DNA from: Rhodocyclus tenuis
GTDB lineage: Bacteria > Pseudomonadota > Gammaproteobacteria > Burkholderiales > Rhodocyclaceae
Assembly (NCBI RefSeq): GCF_014197755.1
Contig: NZ_JACIGE010000004.1
Coordinates: 1-64,000 of the forward strand
Length of the DNA: 64,000 nt
Reading direction: 5' to 3'
Below, piece after piece: positions 39,168-48,607 of this stretch. The translations under genes and the position numbers were made by a program. Below the pieces are notes generated by a model. The model was not told the origin of the DNA, made no database searches, and saw nothing but the letters and a program-made list of their open reading frames with translations. Each line of letters starts with the position of its first letter. Position 1 is the stretch's first letter.

Positions 39168-42100
39168 TTACGCTTCGGCCGGTTCTTCGTCGAACCAGCG
39201 GTAGAGCGTCGGCAAGACGACGAGGGTGAGCAGGGTCGAGGTGATCAGCCCCCCGATGACGACAATGGCGAGCGGTCTTTGCACTTCCGAACCGGGGCCG
39301 GTGGCGAAGAGGAAGGGTATCAGGCCGAGCATGGCAACGGTGGCCGTCATCAGCACCGGACGCAGACGCAGGCGCGTACCTTCGATTACTGCCTCGCGGA
39401 TGTTGCGGCCTTCATGGCGCAATGAGCGGATGCAGGTGATGAGCACGACACCGTTGAGCACGGCGATCCCCCATAGCGCGATGAAGCCGACCGACGCCGG
39501 CACCGACAGGTATTCGCCCGAGATGAACAGCGCCACCAGCCCGCCGATCGAGGCGAAGGGCAGCACGGTGATGATCAGCGTCGCGTAGCGGATCGAGCCG
39601 AAGAGCAGGAAGAGCAGGAAGAAGATCGCGCCGATGGTGATCGGGATGATGATCGCCAGATGCGACAAGGCGCGTTCCATGTTCTGGAACTGGCCGCCCC
39701 ACTCGAGGTAGTAGCCTTCGGGCAGTTTGACGCGCGCGTCGACCTTCTGCTGCAGTTCGGCGACGAAACCGCCAAGGTCGCGGTCCTTGACGTTCACGCC
39801 GACGACGATGCGCCGCTTGGCCGTTTCGCGCGAGATCTGCGCCGGGCCGTCGGCAACGCTGATGTCGGCGATGTCGGTCAGGCGCAGCTGCGCGCCGTTG
39901 GCCGCCGAGACAAGAATGTCGCCGATCGCCTCGACATCGTTGCGGAAGTTCGGCGGCAGGCGGACGACGGCGTCGAAGCGGCGTTCGCCTTCGAAGATCT
40001 GTGTCGCGCTCTTGCCGCCGACCGCCGTCTCGATGACGTCGTTCACGTCGGAGACGTTGAGTCCGTGGCGCGCGATCGCCTGACGGTCGATGACGATCTG
40101 CAGGTATTGCTGGCCGCTGACGCGTTCGACGCGCAAGTCCTGCGCACCGCGTACCGATTGCGCCAGACGCGAGATTTCCTCGGCCTTCTTCTTCAGCGTG
40201 TCGAGGTCGTCGCCGAAGATCTTGATGGCGACGTCGGAACGCACGCCGGTGACCATTTCGTCGACGCGGTCGGAAATCGGTTGCGCCATGACGATCTGCA
40301 CGCCGGGCAGCGTCGCCAGCTTGGCGCGGATCTCTTCGGCGATGGTGTCCTGCGTCCAGCCGTCGGGCCACTCGCTACGGTCCTTGAGACTGACGATCGG
40401 CGTCGACTCGTTCGGCCCCTGCGGGTCGGCCGGCGACTCGCCGCGACCGACACCGGAAACGGCCGATTTGACGCCGGGCACCTGCATCACGCGGCGCATC
40501 GCCTCCATTTCCATCTTCACCGACTCGTCGAGCGAGATATTGGCGACGCGGTTGATGCCGGGGACGATCGAGCCTTCCTTCATCTCCGGGATGAAGGCGG
40601 TGCCGAGGAAGGGGAAGAGCGCCAGCGCGCCGACGAAGGCGGCAACCGCCAGAAGCACGGTACGGCGTTCATTGTCGATTGCCAGCGTCAGCATGCGGCT
40701 GAAGACAGGCTTCACCTTGGCGATCAGCCAGGTGTCGTGTTCGGCGCCGCCCTTGAGCAGGTAGGACGAGAGCACCGGCGTCAGCGTCAGCGACAGCAGC
40801 AGCGACATGGCGAGGGCGATGGCGATGGTGTAGGCGAGCGGCGCGAACATCTTGCCTTCCATGCCCTCCAGCGTCATCAGCGGCAAGAAGACGAGAATGA
40901 TGATGCCGATACCGAAGATCACCGGCGTCGCCACTTCGACGACCGAGCGCAGGATGATGCGGATCGGACTCTCGCCCGAGTCCTTGCGGTGGCCGAGATG
41001 CGCGAAAGCGTTCTCGACGACGACCACCGAGCCATCGACCATCAGGCCGATGGCGATGGCCATGCCGCCGAGCGACATCAGGTTGGCCGACAGCCCGTAG
41101 CGGTTCATCACCAGGAAGGTGAGCAGCGGCGTCAGTACCAGCGTGGCGACGACGATCAGCGACGAGCGCACGTCGCCAAGGAAGAGGAAGAGTACGACGA
41201 CGACCAGCAGCACGCCTTCGATCAGCACCTTGATCACGGTCCACATCGCCGCATCGACCAGTTCGGAACGGTCGTAGTAGGGGACGATCTGCAGGCCGCC
41301 CGGGAGTATTCCCTTCTCGTTGATTTCCTTGACGCGTTCCTTGATGCGGCCGACGATTTCCTTGGCGTTGCCGCCGGCCATCATCATCACCACGCCGCCG
41401 ACCGATTCGGTGACGCCGTTCTTGATCAGCGCGCCCTGCCGCACGTCGTGGCCGAAGTCGACGTTGGCGACGTCGCGCACATAGACCGGAACGCCACCGA
41501 CTTCCTTGAGCACGATCGAGCGGATGTCGTCGAGGTCGCGCACCAGACCGACGCCGCGGATCAGGTACTGCTCGGCGTAGTGCGGCAGCACGCCGCCACC
41601 GGAGTTGGCGTTGTTGCGGCCGACCGCCTGATAAACGTCCTGCACGGTCAGCTTGTAGTAGCGCAGCTTGTCGGGATTGACCAGCACCTGATACTGCTTG
41701 ACGTAGCCGCCTTGCGAGTTGATTTCGGCGACGCCCGAGATCGAGCGCAGCAAGGGGCGCACCACCCAGTCCTGCGCGATGCGGCGCTGCATCAGTTCCT
41801 CGACGCTGAGCGTGCGGTCGCCGTCGTCGGGCCGGTCGAGCGTGTATTGATAGACCTCGCCGAGGCCGGTCGACACCGGGCCGAGTACCGGCGTGACGTT
41901 TGCCGGCATGCGGCTGCCGACTTCAAGCAGGCGTTCCATCACCAGCTGGCGCGCGAAATAGACCTTGGTGTCGTCGGTGAACACCAGCGTGATCAGCGAC
42001 AGCCCCGGCTTGTTCAGCGAACGCATCTCGGTCAGACCAGGCAGGCCGGTCATGCCGATTTCCAGCGGCGCGGTGATGAAGCGCTCGATTTCCTCGGGCG

Positions 42101-42269
42101 AACGGCCGGGCGATTCGGTGGCGATCTGCACCTGCACGTTGGTTACGTCGGGGAAGGCATCGACCGACAGCTTGCGTGCCGCGTCGAAGCCGAAAACGAG
42201 CAAGGCCGCGGCGACGACGATGACGATCAGGCGCTGCTTGAGCGCCGCACGGATCAGTGATTCGATCAT
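39168..42269 (-). CDS. Heavy-metal RND efflux pump (CzcA/CusA family)
   Basis: A 1033-residue inner-membrane RND protein of the heavy-metal (HME) class with 12 helices and two large periplasmic loops. HME features: FPDVTNVQVQIATESPG, the helix 4 motif GLMVDGSVVVVENAF with the proton-relay aspartate, and GTAFIPEMKEGSI. It exports divalent (Co/Zn/Cd) or monovalent (Cu/Ag) cations by proton antiport with the adaptor and channel encoded upstream. The DGSVV form, and the lack of an obvious CusA methionine series, lean toward divalent cations, but specificity is not certain. Its start overlaps the adaptor stop (ATGA). Confidence 0.94.
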   Translation of the reverse strand: MIESLIRAALKQRLIVIVVAAALLVFGFDAARKLSVDAFPDVTNVQVQIATESPGRSPEEIERFITAPLEIGMTGLPGLTEMRSLNKPGLSLITLVFTDDTKVYFARQLVMERLLEVGSRMPANVTPVLGPVSTGLGEVYQYTLDRPDDGDRTLSVEELMQRRIAQDWVVRPLLRSISGVAEINSQGGYVKQYQVLVNPDKLRYYKLTVQDVYQAVGRNNANSGGGVLPHYAEQYLIRGVGLVRDLDDIRSIVLKEVGGVPVYVRDVANVDFGHDVRQGALIKNGVTESVGGVVMMMAGGNAKEIVGRIKERVKEINEKGILPGGLQIVPYYDRSELVDAAMWTVIKVLIEGVLLVVVVLFLFLGDVRSSLIVVATLVLTPLLTFLVMNRYGLSANLMSLGGMAIAIGLMVDGSVVVVENAFAHLGHRKDSGESPIRIILRSVVEVATPVIFGIGIIILVFLPLMTLEGMEGKMFAPLAYTIAIALAMSLLLSLTLTPVLSSYLLKGGAEHDTWLIAKVKPVFSRMLTLAIDNERRTVLLAVAAFVGALALFPFLGTAFIPEMKEGSIVPGINRVANISLDESVKMEMEAMRRVMQVPGVKSAVSGVGRGESPADPQGPNESTPIVSLKDRSEWPDGWTQDTIAEEIRAKLATLPGVQIVMAQPISDRVDEMVTGVRSDVAIKIFGDDLDTLKKKAEEISRLAQSVRGAQDLRVERVSGQQYLQIVIDRQAIARHGLNVSDVNDVIETAVGGKSATQIFEGERRFDAVVRLPPNFRNDVEAIGDILVSAANGAQLRLTDIADISVADGPAQISRETAKRRIVVGVNVKDRDLGGFVAELQQKVDARVKLPEGYYLEWGGQFQNMERALSHLAIIIPITIGAIFFLLFLLFGSIRYATLIITVLPFASIGGLVALFISGEYLSVPASVGFIALWGIAVLNGVVLITCIRSLRHEGRNIREAVIEGTRLRLRPVLMTATVAMLGLIPFLFATGPGSEVQRPLAIVVIGGLITSTLLTLVVLPTLYRWFDEEPAEA

Positions 42270-43486
42270 GAGCCTTCCAGCTCCTTGCGTTTGCGCTCGT
42301 TGTTCAGATGGAAAGCGCCGTCGACGACGATGCGCTCACCGGGCTTGACGCCGGAGAGTACCGCCCGCTGGCCGCCGCTTTCCGGGCCGAGCGATACCGG
42401 TGTCAGGCGGAATTCGATGGCGGTGGGCGCCTTTTCGGCAGCACCGGCGGGGGCGGCCGCCGGGGGCTTGGCGTCGCCGGCGCTGCTGCCATCGCCGCCA
42501 GTGGCGACAAAGACATAGTCGGCGTCGTTCTCGCGTACCACCGCGGCGTTCGGCACCACCGGTCGCTCGACCGGCTTGCCGGCGATGAGCATGGTGGCGA
42601 GCATCGCCGGCTTCAGCCGCCGGTCGCTGTTGTCGAGTTCGGTACGCACGAGCACGGTGCGTGTCTCCGGATTGACCGTTTCGCCGACATGGATCAGCCG
42701 GCCGGTGATGCGCTCGCTGTCGAGCGCCGGCACTTCGATGCTGACGCTCTGCCCGGCCTTGACCTTGCTGGCCTGTTCTTCCGGCACTTGCGCGACGGCC
42801 CACAGCCGCGACAGGTCGGCGACGGTGAACAGGGTATCGGTCGGTCCGACGACCTGGCCTTGGGTGACGCGGCGGTCGACGACTATACCGGCGATCGACG
42901 AAACAACCGGGCTCAGCGAGTTGATTGCGCCCTGCTCGTCGAGGCGGCGGATCGACGCCACCGGCAGGCCGAGAACGCGCAGCTGGTCGCTGGCGGCACG
43001 CCGTTCGGCGGCGGCAATCGATTGTTCGCTTTCGCGCCGTTGCAGTTCGGCAGCGCCGATGACGTCGCCCTCGAACAGCGAACGCGCACGCTCGGCGGCG
43101 CGGGTGGCCAGATCGGCCTGCGCGCGTGCCTTCAGGTAGGCCAGCTGCGCGGCGCCGAGCTCGGTACTGTTGAGCATGGCCAGCGGTTCGCCGGCGCGGA
43201 CCGCCTTGCCCGGTGCGGCGATCAGTTCGGTGACGCGGCCGGTAACGGTGGCGCCGATGCGCGCCAGCCGCTGTTCGTCAAAGTCGATCTTGCCGGCGAC
43301 GCGAACCATTTCCGAAACCGCCGCCGTATGTACCGGCTCGATTTTCAGTTGCGGCAACAGGGTCGCCGGGGCCACCACCAGCATCGGGTCTGCCGGCGCC
43401 TGTGCGGCGGTGGATGTCTCTTCCTTGTTGCAGGCGGCAAGCAAGGCCAGCGAGCAGAGCAGCAGCGGCAAGTGGCTGATTTTCAT
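42266..43486 (-). CDS. RND periplasmic adaptor (CzcB-like), lipoprotein
   Basis: A 406-residue membrane fusion protein. The signal peptide ends in LALLAAC (lipobox, about residues 13-19), so it is probably a lipoprotein. A barrel-sandwich/lipoyl pair, a helical hairpin with alanine-rich heptads and a beta-barrel domain follow (KIDFDEQRLARIGATVTGRV, VVDRRVTQGQVVGPTDTLF, ERITGRLIHVGETVNPETRT). The C-terminal part has a low-complexity Gly/Ala insert, then GERIVVDGAFHLNNERKRKE, as in CzcB proteins. I favour the ATG at 43486; one five codons upstream (43501) is possible. It overlaps the pump start. Confidence 0.9.
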   Translation of the reverse strand: MKISHLPLLLCSLALLAACNKEETSTAAQAPADPMLVVAPATLLPQLKIEPVHTAAVSEMVRVAGKIDFDEQRLARIGATVTGRVTELIAAPGKAVRAGEPLAMLNSTELGAAQLAYLKARAQADLATRAAERARSLFEGDVIGAAELQRRESEQSIAAAERRAASDQLRVLGLPVASIRRLDEQGAINSLSPVVSSIAGIVVDRRVTQGQVVGPTDTLFTVADLSRLWAVAQVPEEQASKVKAGQSVSIEVPALDSERITGRLIHVGETVNPETRTVLVRTELDNSDRRLKPAMLATMLIAGKPVERPVVPNAAVVRENDADYVFVATGGDGSSAGDAKPPAAAPAGAAEKAPTAIEFRLTPVSLGPESGGQRAVLSGVKPGERIVVDGAFHLNNERKRKELEGS

Positions 43487-43526
43487 CGGGTCTATTCTCA
43501 TTTGATCGTCGGTTGATGCAATGTAA

Positions 43527-44843
43527 TCAATGGCTTGCGCGCAGTCGTTCGATCTCGATGCGCGCCGCGGCGAGTTCGAAGCGGGCGCTGATCAGTTCGT
43601 TGCGCGCGGCGCGGTAAACGCGCTGTGCGTCGAGGTAGTCGAGAATGCCGCGCTCGCCGAAGCGGTAAGCCGCCTCGGCGACGCGCAAAGCCGCTTCGGC
43701 CTGGCGGATGATCCCGGCCTCCAGCGCATTGACCTGCGCCGCGGCGATCTCGTACTGGCGGTAAGCGGCTTCGACCGACTGCGTCAGCGCGAACTCCTGT
43801 GAAACCAGGGTGTTGCGCGCGCGCGCGAGCTGCGCGGCGGCTTCGCCGACCGGCCCGCTGCGCTGGTCCCAGAGGGGAACGGTGAGGACGACACCGACGC
43901 GCGATGAATTCAGTTCCGGGTCCTGCTCCTTGCTTGCGCGCACCGCCAGTGTCGGCAGGCGCAGGCTGCGTTCGAGCGACAGCTGCCGTTCGGCGCGCTG
44001 CGTCTCGGCGCGCGCGCGCGCCAGCTCCGGGTTGCGCGCGAGCACCTCTTCGCGCAGCGTTGCCAGTGCGGGGAGCGGGCTGCTGCTGGCGGCGGGAGCG
44101 CCGCCGTCGAGCTCGCCGCGAACGCGGAAGCTGGCCGGCAGCGCTTCGCCGACCGCCTGACGCAGCGCGGCACGCGCTTGCTGCGCACGGAATTCGGCGC
44201 TGGCCGCCACCTTGCGCGCGTTGAGCAGCTCGGCGTCGGCCTTGATCAGCTCGTAGCGTGGCGCTTCGCCGGTGGTCACGCGCAATTCGATGCGCTTGCG
44301 GATCTGCTCGGAGAGCGCTGCGTCTTCCTGCGTGGCGCGGATTTCGGCGTCGCGGCGCAGCACATCGTAAAAGCCGAGTTTGACGCGCGCTGCGGTTGCG
44401 GCTTCGAACCCGGCGAGATCGGCACCGACCGCGTCGGCGACCGCTGTCGCCGCCTCTTCGCGCAAGCCACGCTGGCCGGGCAGTGGCAGTGGCTGCGTAA
44501 CCGTGATGGTGCGCAGATCGCCGGCGTTGGCACCGATCTGGCGCGCGCGCGATTGCCCGGAGAGGTACTCGATTTCGGGGTTGGGGAAAGCACCGGCGGT
44601 GCGGATGCCGGCACGCGCAGCTTCCAGCTGGTTGCGTGCGGCAAGCACGGCGCGGTTATCGCTGTTGGCCATGCGCAGCAACTCGTCGAGCGTGTAGGCG
44701 TTTTCCGCGAGCAGCACCTGCGGCGCCAGGCCGATGGCAAGGGCGGCAAGCAGGGCCTCGCGGCCCGGGAAGCGTCGCCGGGGCGTGGCGACCGGGTGCG
44801 GGGTTTTACACGAGCTGAATAACCGGGACAGCGGCGAGAACAT
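43527..44843 (-). CDS. TolC-family outer-membrane channel (CzcC-like)
   Basis: A 438-residue outer-membrane efflux protein with two repeated helical halves (AYTLDELLRMANSDNRAVLAARNQ near residue 48 and TLREEVLARNPELARARAE near residue 260), each typical of OEP domains. The long N-terminal region before LAPQVLLAENAYT likely contains the signal peptide; its first 25 residues are polar and arginine-rich, so a later start is possible. It is upstream of the adaptor and pump genes, together making a tripartite CzcCBA-type system. Confidence 0.88.
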   Translation of the reverse strand: MFSPLSRLFSSCKTPHPVATPRRRFPGREALLAALAIGLAPQVLLAENAYTLDELLRMANSDNRAVLAARNQLEAARAGIRTAGAFPNPEIEYLSGQSRARQIGANAGDLRTITVTQPLPLPGQRGLREEAATAVADAVGADLAGFEAATAARVKLGFYDVLRRDAEIRATQEDAALSEQIRKRIELRVTTGEAPRYELIKADAELLNARKVAASAEFRAQQARAALRQAVGEALPASFRVRGELDGGAPAASSSPLPALATLREEVLARNPELARARAETQRAERQLSLERSLRLPTLAVRASKEQDPELNSSRVGVVLTVPLWDQRSGPVGEAAAQLARARNTLVSQEFALTQSVEAAYRQYEIAAAQVNALEAGIIRQAEAALRVAEAAYRFGERGILDYLDAQRVYRAARNELISARFELAAARIEIERLRASH

Positions 44844-44898
44844 TACCGTTCTTTCTAAATTGCGACCGGCGCCGGAGCGACCTGCCGCGAGGTTGACT

Positions 44899-45180
44899 TC
44901 ATGGCGCGGCGATGACGCCGGCGCCCTGCATTGAGCGCGGCCGCGCGCCCGTCGTGAGCGGCACTGCCATCGTCAGAGCAATAGCCGTTCCATCGCCGAG
45001 CGCCGGCCGTGCCCCCGTCAGCCGGGTGCCGGCCAGTGCCAGCGCGCTTCTCAGTCCGATGGCCAGCAGCGCAGCAAGGGCGAGCATGCGCATCAGGTCT
45101 TCGGGCGGGGCGAAGTCGGCCAGCAGCAGCGCGCTGGCGAAATCGCCGGGCAGTGCGAGCAGGACGACGGGATCAAGCAT
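44899..45180 (-). CDS. Small hypothetical membrane protein
   Basis: A 93-residue protein of unknown family. An N-terminal hydrophobic stretch (DPVVLLALPGDFASALLLADF), a central helix (MLALAALLAIGLRSALALAG) and a glycine/arginine-rich tail are visible. A GGAG site lies ten bases before the ATG, inside the end of htpX, six bases from the htpX stop. Close spacing to htpX and to the TolC-family gene suggests it is a link in one transcript, but composition-driven open frames occur in this GC-rich DNA, so the call is moderate. Confidence 0.45.
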   Translation of the reverse strand: MLDPVVLLALPGDFASALLLADFAPPEDLMRMLALAALLAIGLRSALALAGTRLTGARPALGDGTAIALTMAVPLTTGARPRSMQGAGVIAAP

Positions 45181-45186
45181 TCTTGT

Positions 45187-46065
45187 TCAGCTCCGTGCGG
45201 CCTGCAGAGCGGCGATGCGCGCTTCGATCGGCGGGTGCGACATGAACAGCGCGGCCAGACCACCGGTCGTCTTGCCGGCGATGCCGAAGGCCGCCATCTG
45301 CGCGGGCAGCGCTTCCGGCTGCGCGGCGCCGAGACGCCTGAGCGCGCCGATCATCTTGTCACGACCGGCCAGCGCCGCCGAGCCGGCGTCGGCGCGAAAC
45401 TCGCGCTGACGGCTGACCCACTGCACGATGATCGTCGCCAGGACGCCGAGCACCAGTTCGGCGACGATGCTGGCGACCCAGTAACCGGCGCCATGACCTT
45501 CTTCGTTCTTGAGAATGACGCGGTCGACGAAGTAGCCGATGATGCGGGCGAAGAAGAAGACGAAGGTGTTAACCACGCCCTGCACCAGCGCCAGCGTGAC
45601 CATGTCGCCGTTGGCGACGTGGCTGACTTCGTGCGCGAGCACGGCTTCGACCTCGTCGCGGCTCATGCTGTGCATGAGGCCGGTGCTGACGGCCACGAGC
45701 GCCGCGTTGCGGCTCATGCCGGTAGCGAAGGCGTTCGGCTCGGGGCTGTCATAGACTGCCACTTCCGGCATCTCGATGCCGGCCGCCGTGGCTTGCCGGC
45801 GCACGGTGTCGACCAGCCAGCGTTCGGCTTCCGAGGTTGGCGTTTCGATGACGCGGGCGCCGGTCATGCGCTTGGCCGACCACTTCGAGATGGCCAGCGA
45901 AATGAACGAGCCGCCAAAGCCCATCACCAGCGCAAAAACCAGCAGCGAGCCGAGGTTGAGGCCGTTGGCGCTGAGGTAGCTGTCGACGCCGAGCAGGCGC
46001 AGCGAAATGCTGAGCACGGCGACGATCGCGAAGTTGGTCAGCAGGAAGAGGAAGATCCGTTTCAT
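45187..46065 (-). CDS. htpX: Membrane zinc metalloprotease HtpX
   Basis: A 292-residue M48 protease degrading misfolded membrane proteins at the inner membrane. Two N-terminal helices (about 5-22 and 38-58), the zinc motif H145-E146-V-S-H149 in [14 protein letters not shown], two further helices, and the third-ligand region [16 protein letters not shown] near residue 220. Length is that of E. coli HtpX. The small membrane-protein gene and the metal-efflux operon lie downstream on the same strand. The nhaR-like gene diverges from it. Confidence 0.95.
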   Translation of the reverse strand: MKRIFLFLLTNFAIVAVLSISLRLLGVDSYLSANGLNLGSLLVFALVMGFGGSFISLAISKWSAKRMTGARVIETPTSEAERWLVDTVRRQATAAGIEMPEVAVYDSPEPNAFATGMSRNAALVAVSTGLMHSMSRDEVEAVLAHEVSHVANGDMVTLALVQGVVNTFVFFFARIIGYFVDRVILKNEEGHGAGYWVASIVAELVLGVLATIIVQWVSRQREFRADAGSAALAGRDKMIGALRRLGAAQPEALPAQMAAFGIAGKTTGGLAALFMSHPPIEARIAALQAARS

Positions 46066-46223
46066 TTTTTGCTTGCTCCTGTCGGAAGAGTTCCGGTGCC
46101 GCGCATCATAGAACGACCATTTGTTAAAATAAAATCGTATGTTTGGATGAAAAGAATCCAGAAAACAGAACAGTCGCCGGGTCCGTGTGCCGCAGCTTGG
46201 GCAGCGGCCGGAAAGGAGCGTTC

Positions 46224-47138
46224 ATGAATTTCAAGCATCTGCACTACTTCTGGGCAGTCGCCAAGTGGGGCGGCATCGCCCGTGCCGGCGAGCGCCTGCA
46301 TCTGACGCCGCAAACCCTGTCGACGCAGCTGCGCCAGTTCGAGGAGCGTTGCGGCGTCAAGCTGTTCCGTCCGGCGGGCAAGGGAATCGAGCTGACCGAG
46401 GCGGGGCGGATGGCATTTTCCTACGCCGACGAGATGTTTTCCATCGCCGGTGAACTGTCCGACGCACTGCACAGCCTGCCGGCCGACCGGCCGCGCAGCT
46501 TCCGTGTCGGTGTATCCGACGTCGTGCCGAAAAGTCTGACCTATCGCATTCTCGCGCCGGCGCTCGCCGGCGCCGAGGCGCTGCGCTTCGTCTGTCGCGA
46601 AGGCAAGCTGGAAAGCCTGCTCGCCGACCTGGCCTTGCACCGCCTTGATCTGGTGCTCTCCGACAGGCCCTTGCCGGCAGGGATCAATGTGCGCGGCTAC
46701 AACCACCGCCTTGGCGAGAGCGGCACCGGTTTCTTCGCAACGCCGGCGCTGGCGCAGCAGCTGGCGGCCAGCCCGTCACCTTTTCCGCAGTCGCTGCACG
46801 GCCAGCCGCTGCTGCTGCCCGGCGACGACTCGGCGCTGCGGCAGCGCCTGCTGGCCTGGTTCGAGCGCGAGCGCATCGTGCCGCGCGTGGTCGGCGAGTT
46901 TGACGACAGCGGGCTGATGAAGGCTTTCGGGCGCGCCGGTGCCGGCGTCTTTCCGGTGACGCTGGCGGTGCGCGAGGAAGTGATCGCCAATTACGGCGTC
47001 GAACTGGTCGGCACGACCGACGCCGTGCGTGAGAGCTATTTCGCGATTTCGGTCGAACGCCGCGTTACCCATCCGGCGGTGCGCGCGGTCATCGATGGCG
47101 CTTCCGCCCGTCTGGACGGGCCGGCGTCGAAAGCCTGA
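46224..47138 (+). CDS. nhaR: LysR-family regulator NhaR-like
   Basis: A 304-residue LysR regulator of the NhaR branch, recognised by the opening MNFKHLHYFWAVAKWGGIAR and by LTPQTLSTQLRQFEERCGVKLF. E. coli NhaR activates the sodium/proton antiporter gene nhaA in response to Na+. No antiporter gene is next to it here, so its target is unknown or remote. Start chosen at 46224, behind AAAGGAG; an earlier in-frame ATG at 46143 would add 27 unconserved residues. It is divergent from htpX, with about 160 bases between, and convergent with the haem-uptake operon end. Confidence 0.88.
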   Translation: MNFKHLHYFWAVAKWGGIARAGERLHLTPQTLSTQLRQFEERCGVKLFRPAGKGIELTEAGRMAFSYADEMFSIAGELSDALHSLPADRPRSFRVGVSDVVPKSLTYRILAPALAGAEALRFVCREGKLESLLADLALHRLDLVLSDRPLPAGINVRGYNHRLGESGTGFFATPALAQQLAASPSPFPQSLHGQPLLLPGDDSALRQRLLAWFERERIVPRVVGEFDDSGLMKAFGRAGAGVFPVTLAVREEVIANYGVELVGTTDAVRESYFAISVERRVTHPAVRAVIDGASARLDGPASKA

Positions 47139-47191
47139 GGCGCCGCTGCCGGGCGCTCTCTTGCGCTGTTCCGCGGGCGCTGGCGCAGCGC

Positions 47192-47371
47192 TTATTTCGT
47201 CAGGATCAGCTTGCCTTGGCGGGTCTGGCGCAGGCGATACTCGGCACCCATGTGGCGGATGACGATTTCGTCGCTGTTGCCGAGTAGCAGGCGGCTGTCG
47301 ATCGCCTTGCGCTCGGCTGCGAGTGCGCTCACGGCGGGCAGCGGGAGGGTCGATTCAGGTGCGGGCGTCAT
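47192..47371 (-). CDS. hemP: Hemin uptake protein HemP
   Basis: A 59-residue protein, short enough to be missed by automatic calling. Its C-terminal half carries the HemP signature: SRLLLGNSDEIVIRH, then YRLRQTRQGKLILTK at the very end. HemP proteins accompany or regulate haem uptake genes in beta- and alphaproteobacteria, where some activate hmuR expression. Its start at 47371 overlaps the end of the DUF2325 gene by 17 bases, so translation is likely coupled. It is the distal gene of the tonB-exbB-exbD operon on this strand. A small N-terminal variable region is normal for the family. Confidence 0.88.
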   Translation of the reverse strand: MTPAPESTLPLPAVSALAAERKAIDSRLLLGNSDEIVIRHMGAEYRLRQTRQGKLILTK

Positions 47372-48182
47372 GGTGGCTTGGCATCCGGTCAAAAGAGGTG
47401 GCGAGTTGCGCGAGCGCCAGCGCGAACGCGGCCTGATCCTGCGCCGGCAGGCGCAGGCAGGGTTTGCCGGCGAGCGAGCAATGGCGCTGCAGGAGACGGC
47501 CGGAGCTGCCTTGCGCCTGCCCTTCCTCGCTGAGAACCGCATCGGCGCAGCCGAGCAGCGCCGGCAGCGTTTCCGGTGCAACGGCTCCCGGCGCCTGATG
47601 CAGCAGACGAAAGCCCAGACGGCGGGCCAGCGCGCGGTAGTGCACGAGTTGCGGTGCGCAGGGGGCGGCATCGCTGCTTAGGTAGAGCAGGCAACGCGTG
47701 CTGTCTTCATTGACGCACTGATCACAATTGCCGCTGCAGTCGGAGACAGGCTCACTGTGCAGTTGCGCCAGCGCCGCGCATTCGCTGGCCAGGCGGTCAC
47801 GCTCTGCTGCCAGCGTGAGTGCCTCGCGATGCGCTTCGCGCAGCGCCTTTTCCAGATGCCAGCGCTGTTGCGCGGCTTCACGCAGCGGGGCGACGACGGC
47901 TTCCAGTTCGTGCAGGCGCCGTCCGGTTTCACGAAAAACTTCTCCTGATTCGAAGGCCTGCAGGCGCTGACGCAAGGCCGTGGCCTCGCTCGCCTCCAGC
48001 CGCAGCTGATCGCAGCGCTGCTGCAGGTGTTCGATGCGCGTGCGCAGCGCTGTTTCGCTGCGCACGCGCCGCCAGCGTTCGCGCGCCAGTTGCGCACGCA
48101 AGCGCGTGATTTCGGCGTGGCTGCCTGACGCGTTCGCGGCAGTCGCCAGCGCCATGTTCTCGGCGCTGCTGATGGCGTTCAT
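47355..48182 (-). CDS. DUF2325 protein with coiled coil
   Basis: A 275-residue protein. Residues about 20-135 form a long charged coiled coil (repeated L-x6-L, e.g. EITRLRAQLARERWRR, EKALREAHREALTLAAERD). A cysteine cluster CSGNCDQC plus a later cysteine (residues about 150-165) follows, and the C-terminal part (LLYLSSDAAPCAPQLVHYRALARRLG) fits DUF2325. Members of this family are found in haem/iron operons; metal or haem binding by the cysteine cluster is a reasonable guess only. Its start overlaps the preceding gene by four bases (ATGA) and its end overlaps hemP. Confidence 0.8.
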   Translation of the reverse strand: MNAISSAENMALATAANASGSHAEITRLRAQLARERWRRVRSETALRTRIEHLQQRCDQLRLEASEATALRQRLQAFESGEVFRETGRRLHELEAVVAPLREAAQQRWHLEKALREAHREALTLAAERDRLASECAALAQLHSEPVSDCSGNCDQCVNEDSTRCLLYLSSDAAPCAPQLVHYRALARRLGFRLLHQAPGAVAPETLPALLGCADAVLSEEGQAQGSSGRLLQRHCSLAGKPCLRLPAQDQAAFALALAQLATSFDRMPSHHDART

Positions 48183-48541
48183 AGCGAGTGCTCCAGTGGC
48201 GCCTTGCTGCTGGCCGTAGCGCAGGGCGCGGTATTCCTTACCCTGATCGCGCCAGCTTCGGCGAAGGCGGCCAGTTGTGGATCGGCGTCGAGAATCTCGG
48301 CCAGTTGTCTGGCGTGCTGACGCAGATGGACATCGGCACGGGCGTCGCTTGCCAAGCGTTCGAGCAACATCGCCGCCAGTGCGCCTGAGCGCTGGCAGCC
48401 GGTCTGCATGTGCTGCGCCAGATAGGCAAGTGCCGCGGTGATCAACGCGGATGGAGAGTCGGCGCCGCCGACTGTTGCTTGCGTGCCACCGCTCACTGCG
48501 TTTTCCTGCGGCAAGGACTGGTCGTTGCTGGCAAAGCTCAT
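48179..48541 (-). CDS. Hypothetical protein of the haem-uptake operon
   Basis: A 120-residue, mainly helical protein with no signal or membrane segment and no family that I recognise. The middle (ALITAALAYLAQHMQTGCQRS, ERLASDARADVHLRQHARQLAEIL) looks like a folded helical bundle. Its stop overlaps the DUF2325 start (ATGA) and it follows exbD by 66 bases, so it is part of the same transcript. Small helical genes in this position are seen in other betaproteobacterial tonB-exbBD-hemP operons. A hydrolase or sensor role cannot be inferred. Confidence 0.62.
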   Translation of the reverse strand: MSFASNDQSLPQENAVSGGTQATVGGADSPSALITAALAYLAQHMQTGCQRSGALAAMLLERLASDARADVHLRQHARQLAEILDADPQLAAFAEAGAIRVRNTAPCATASSKAPLEHSL

Positions 48542-48607
48542 GGCGGCTCCTGCTGACGGTTGAGGTATTGGCGGAATGTTTGCGCGGGTGCTCGGGCGGG
48601 CCTGGAC

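Noticed and set aside
39660-42260. An 866-codon open frame opposite the CzcA-like pump gene
   Set aside because: Composition is dominated by Asp/His/Arg/Gln as expected for the antisense of codon-biased DNA; the minus-strand pump has all its motifs.
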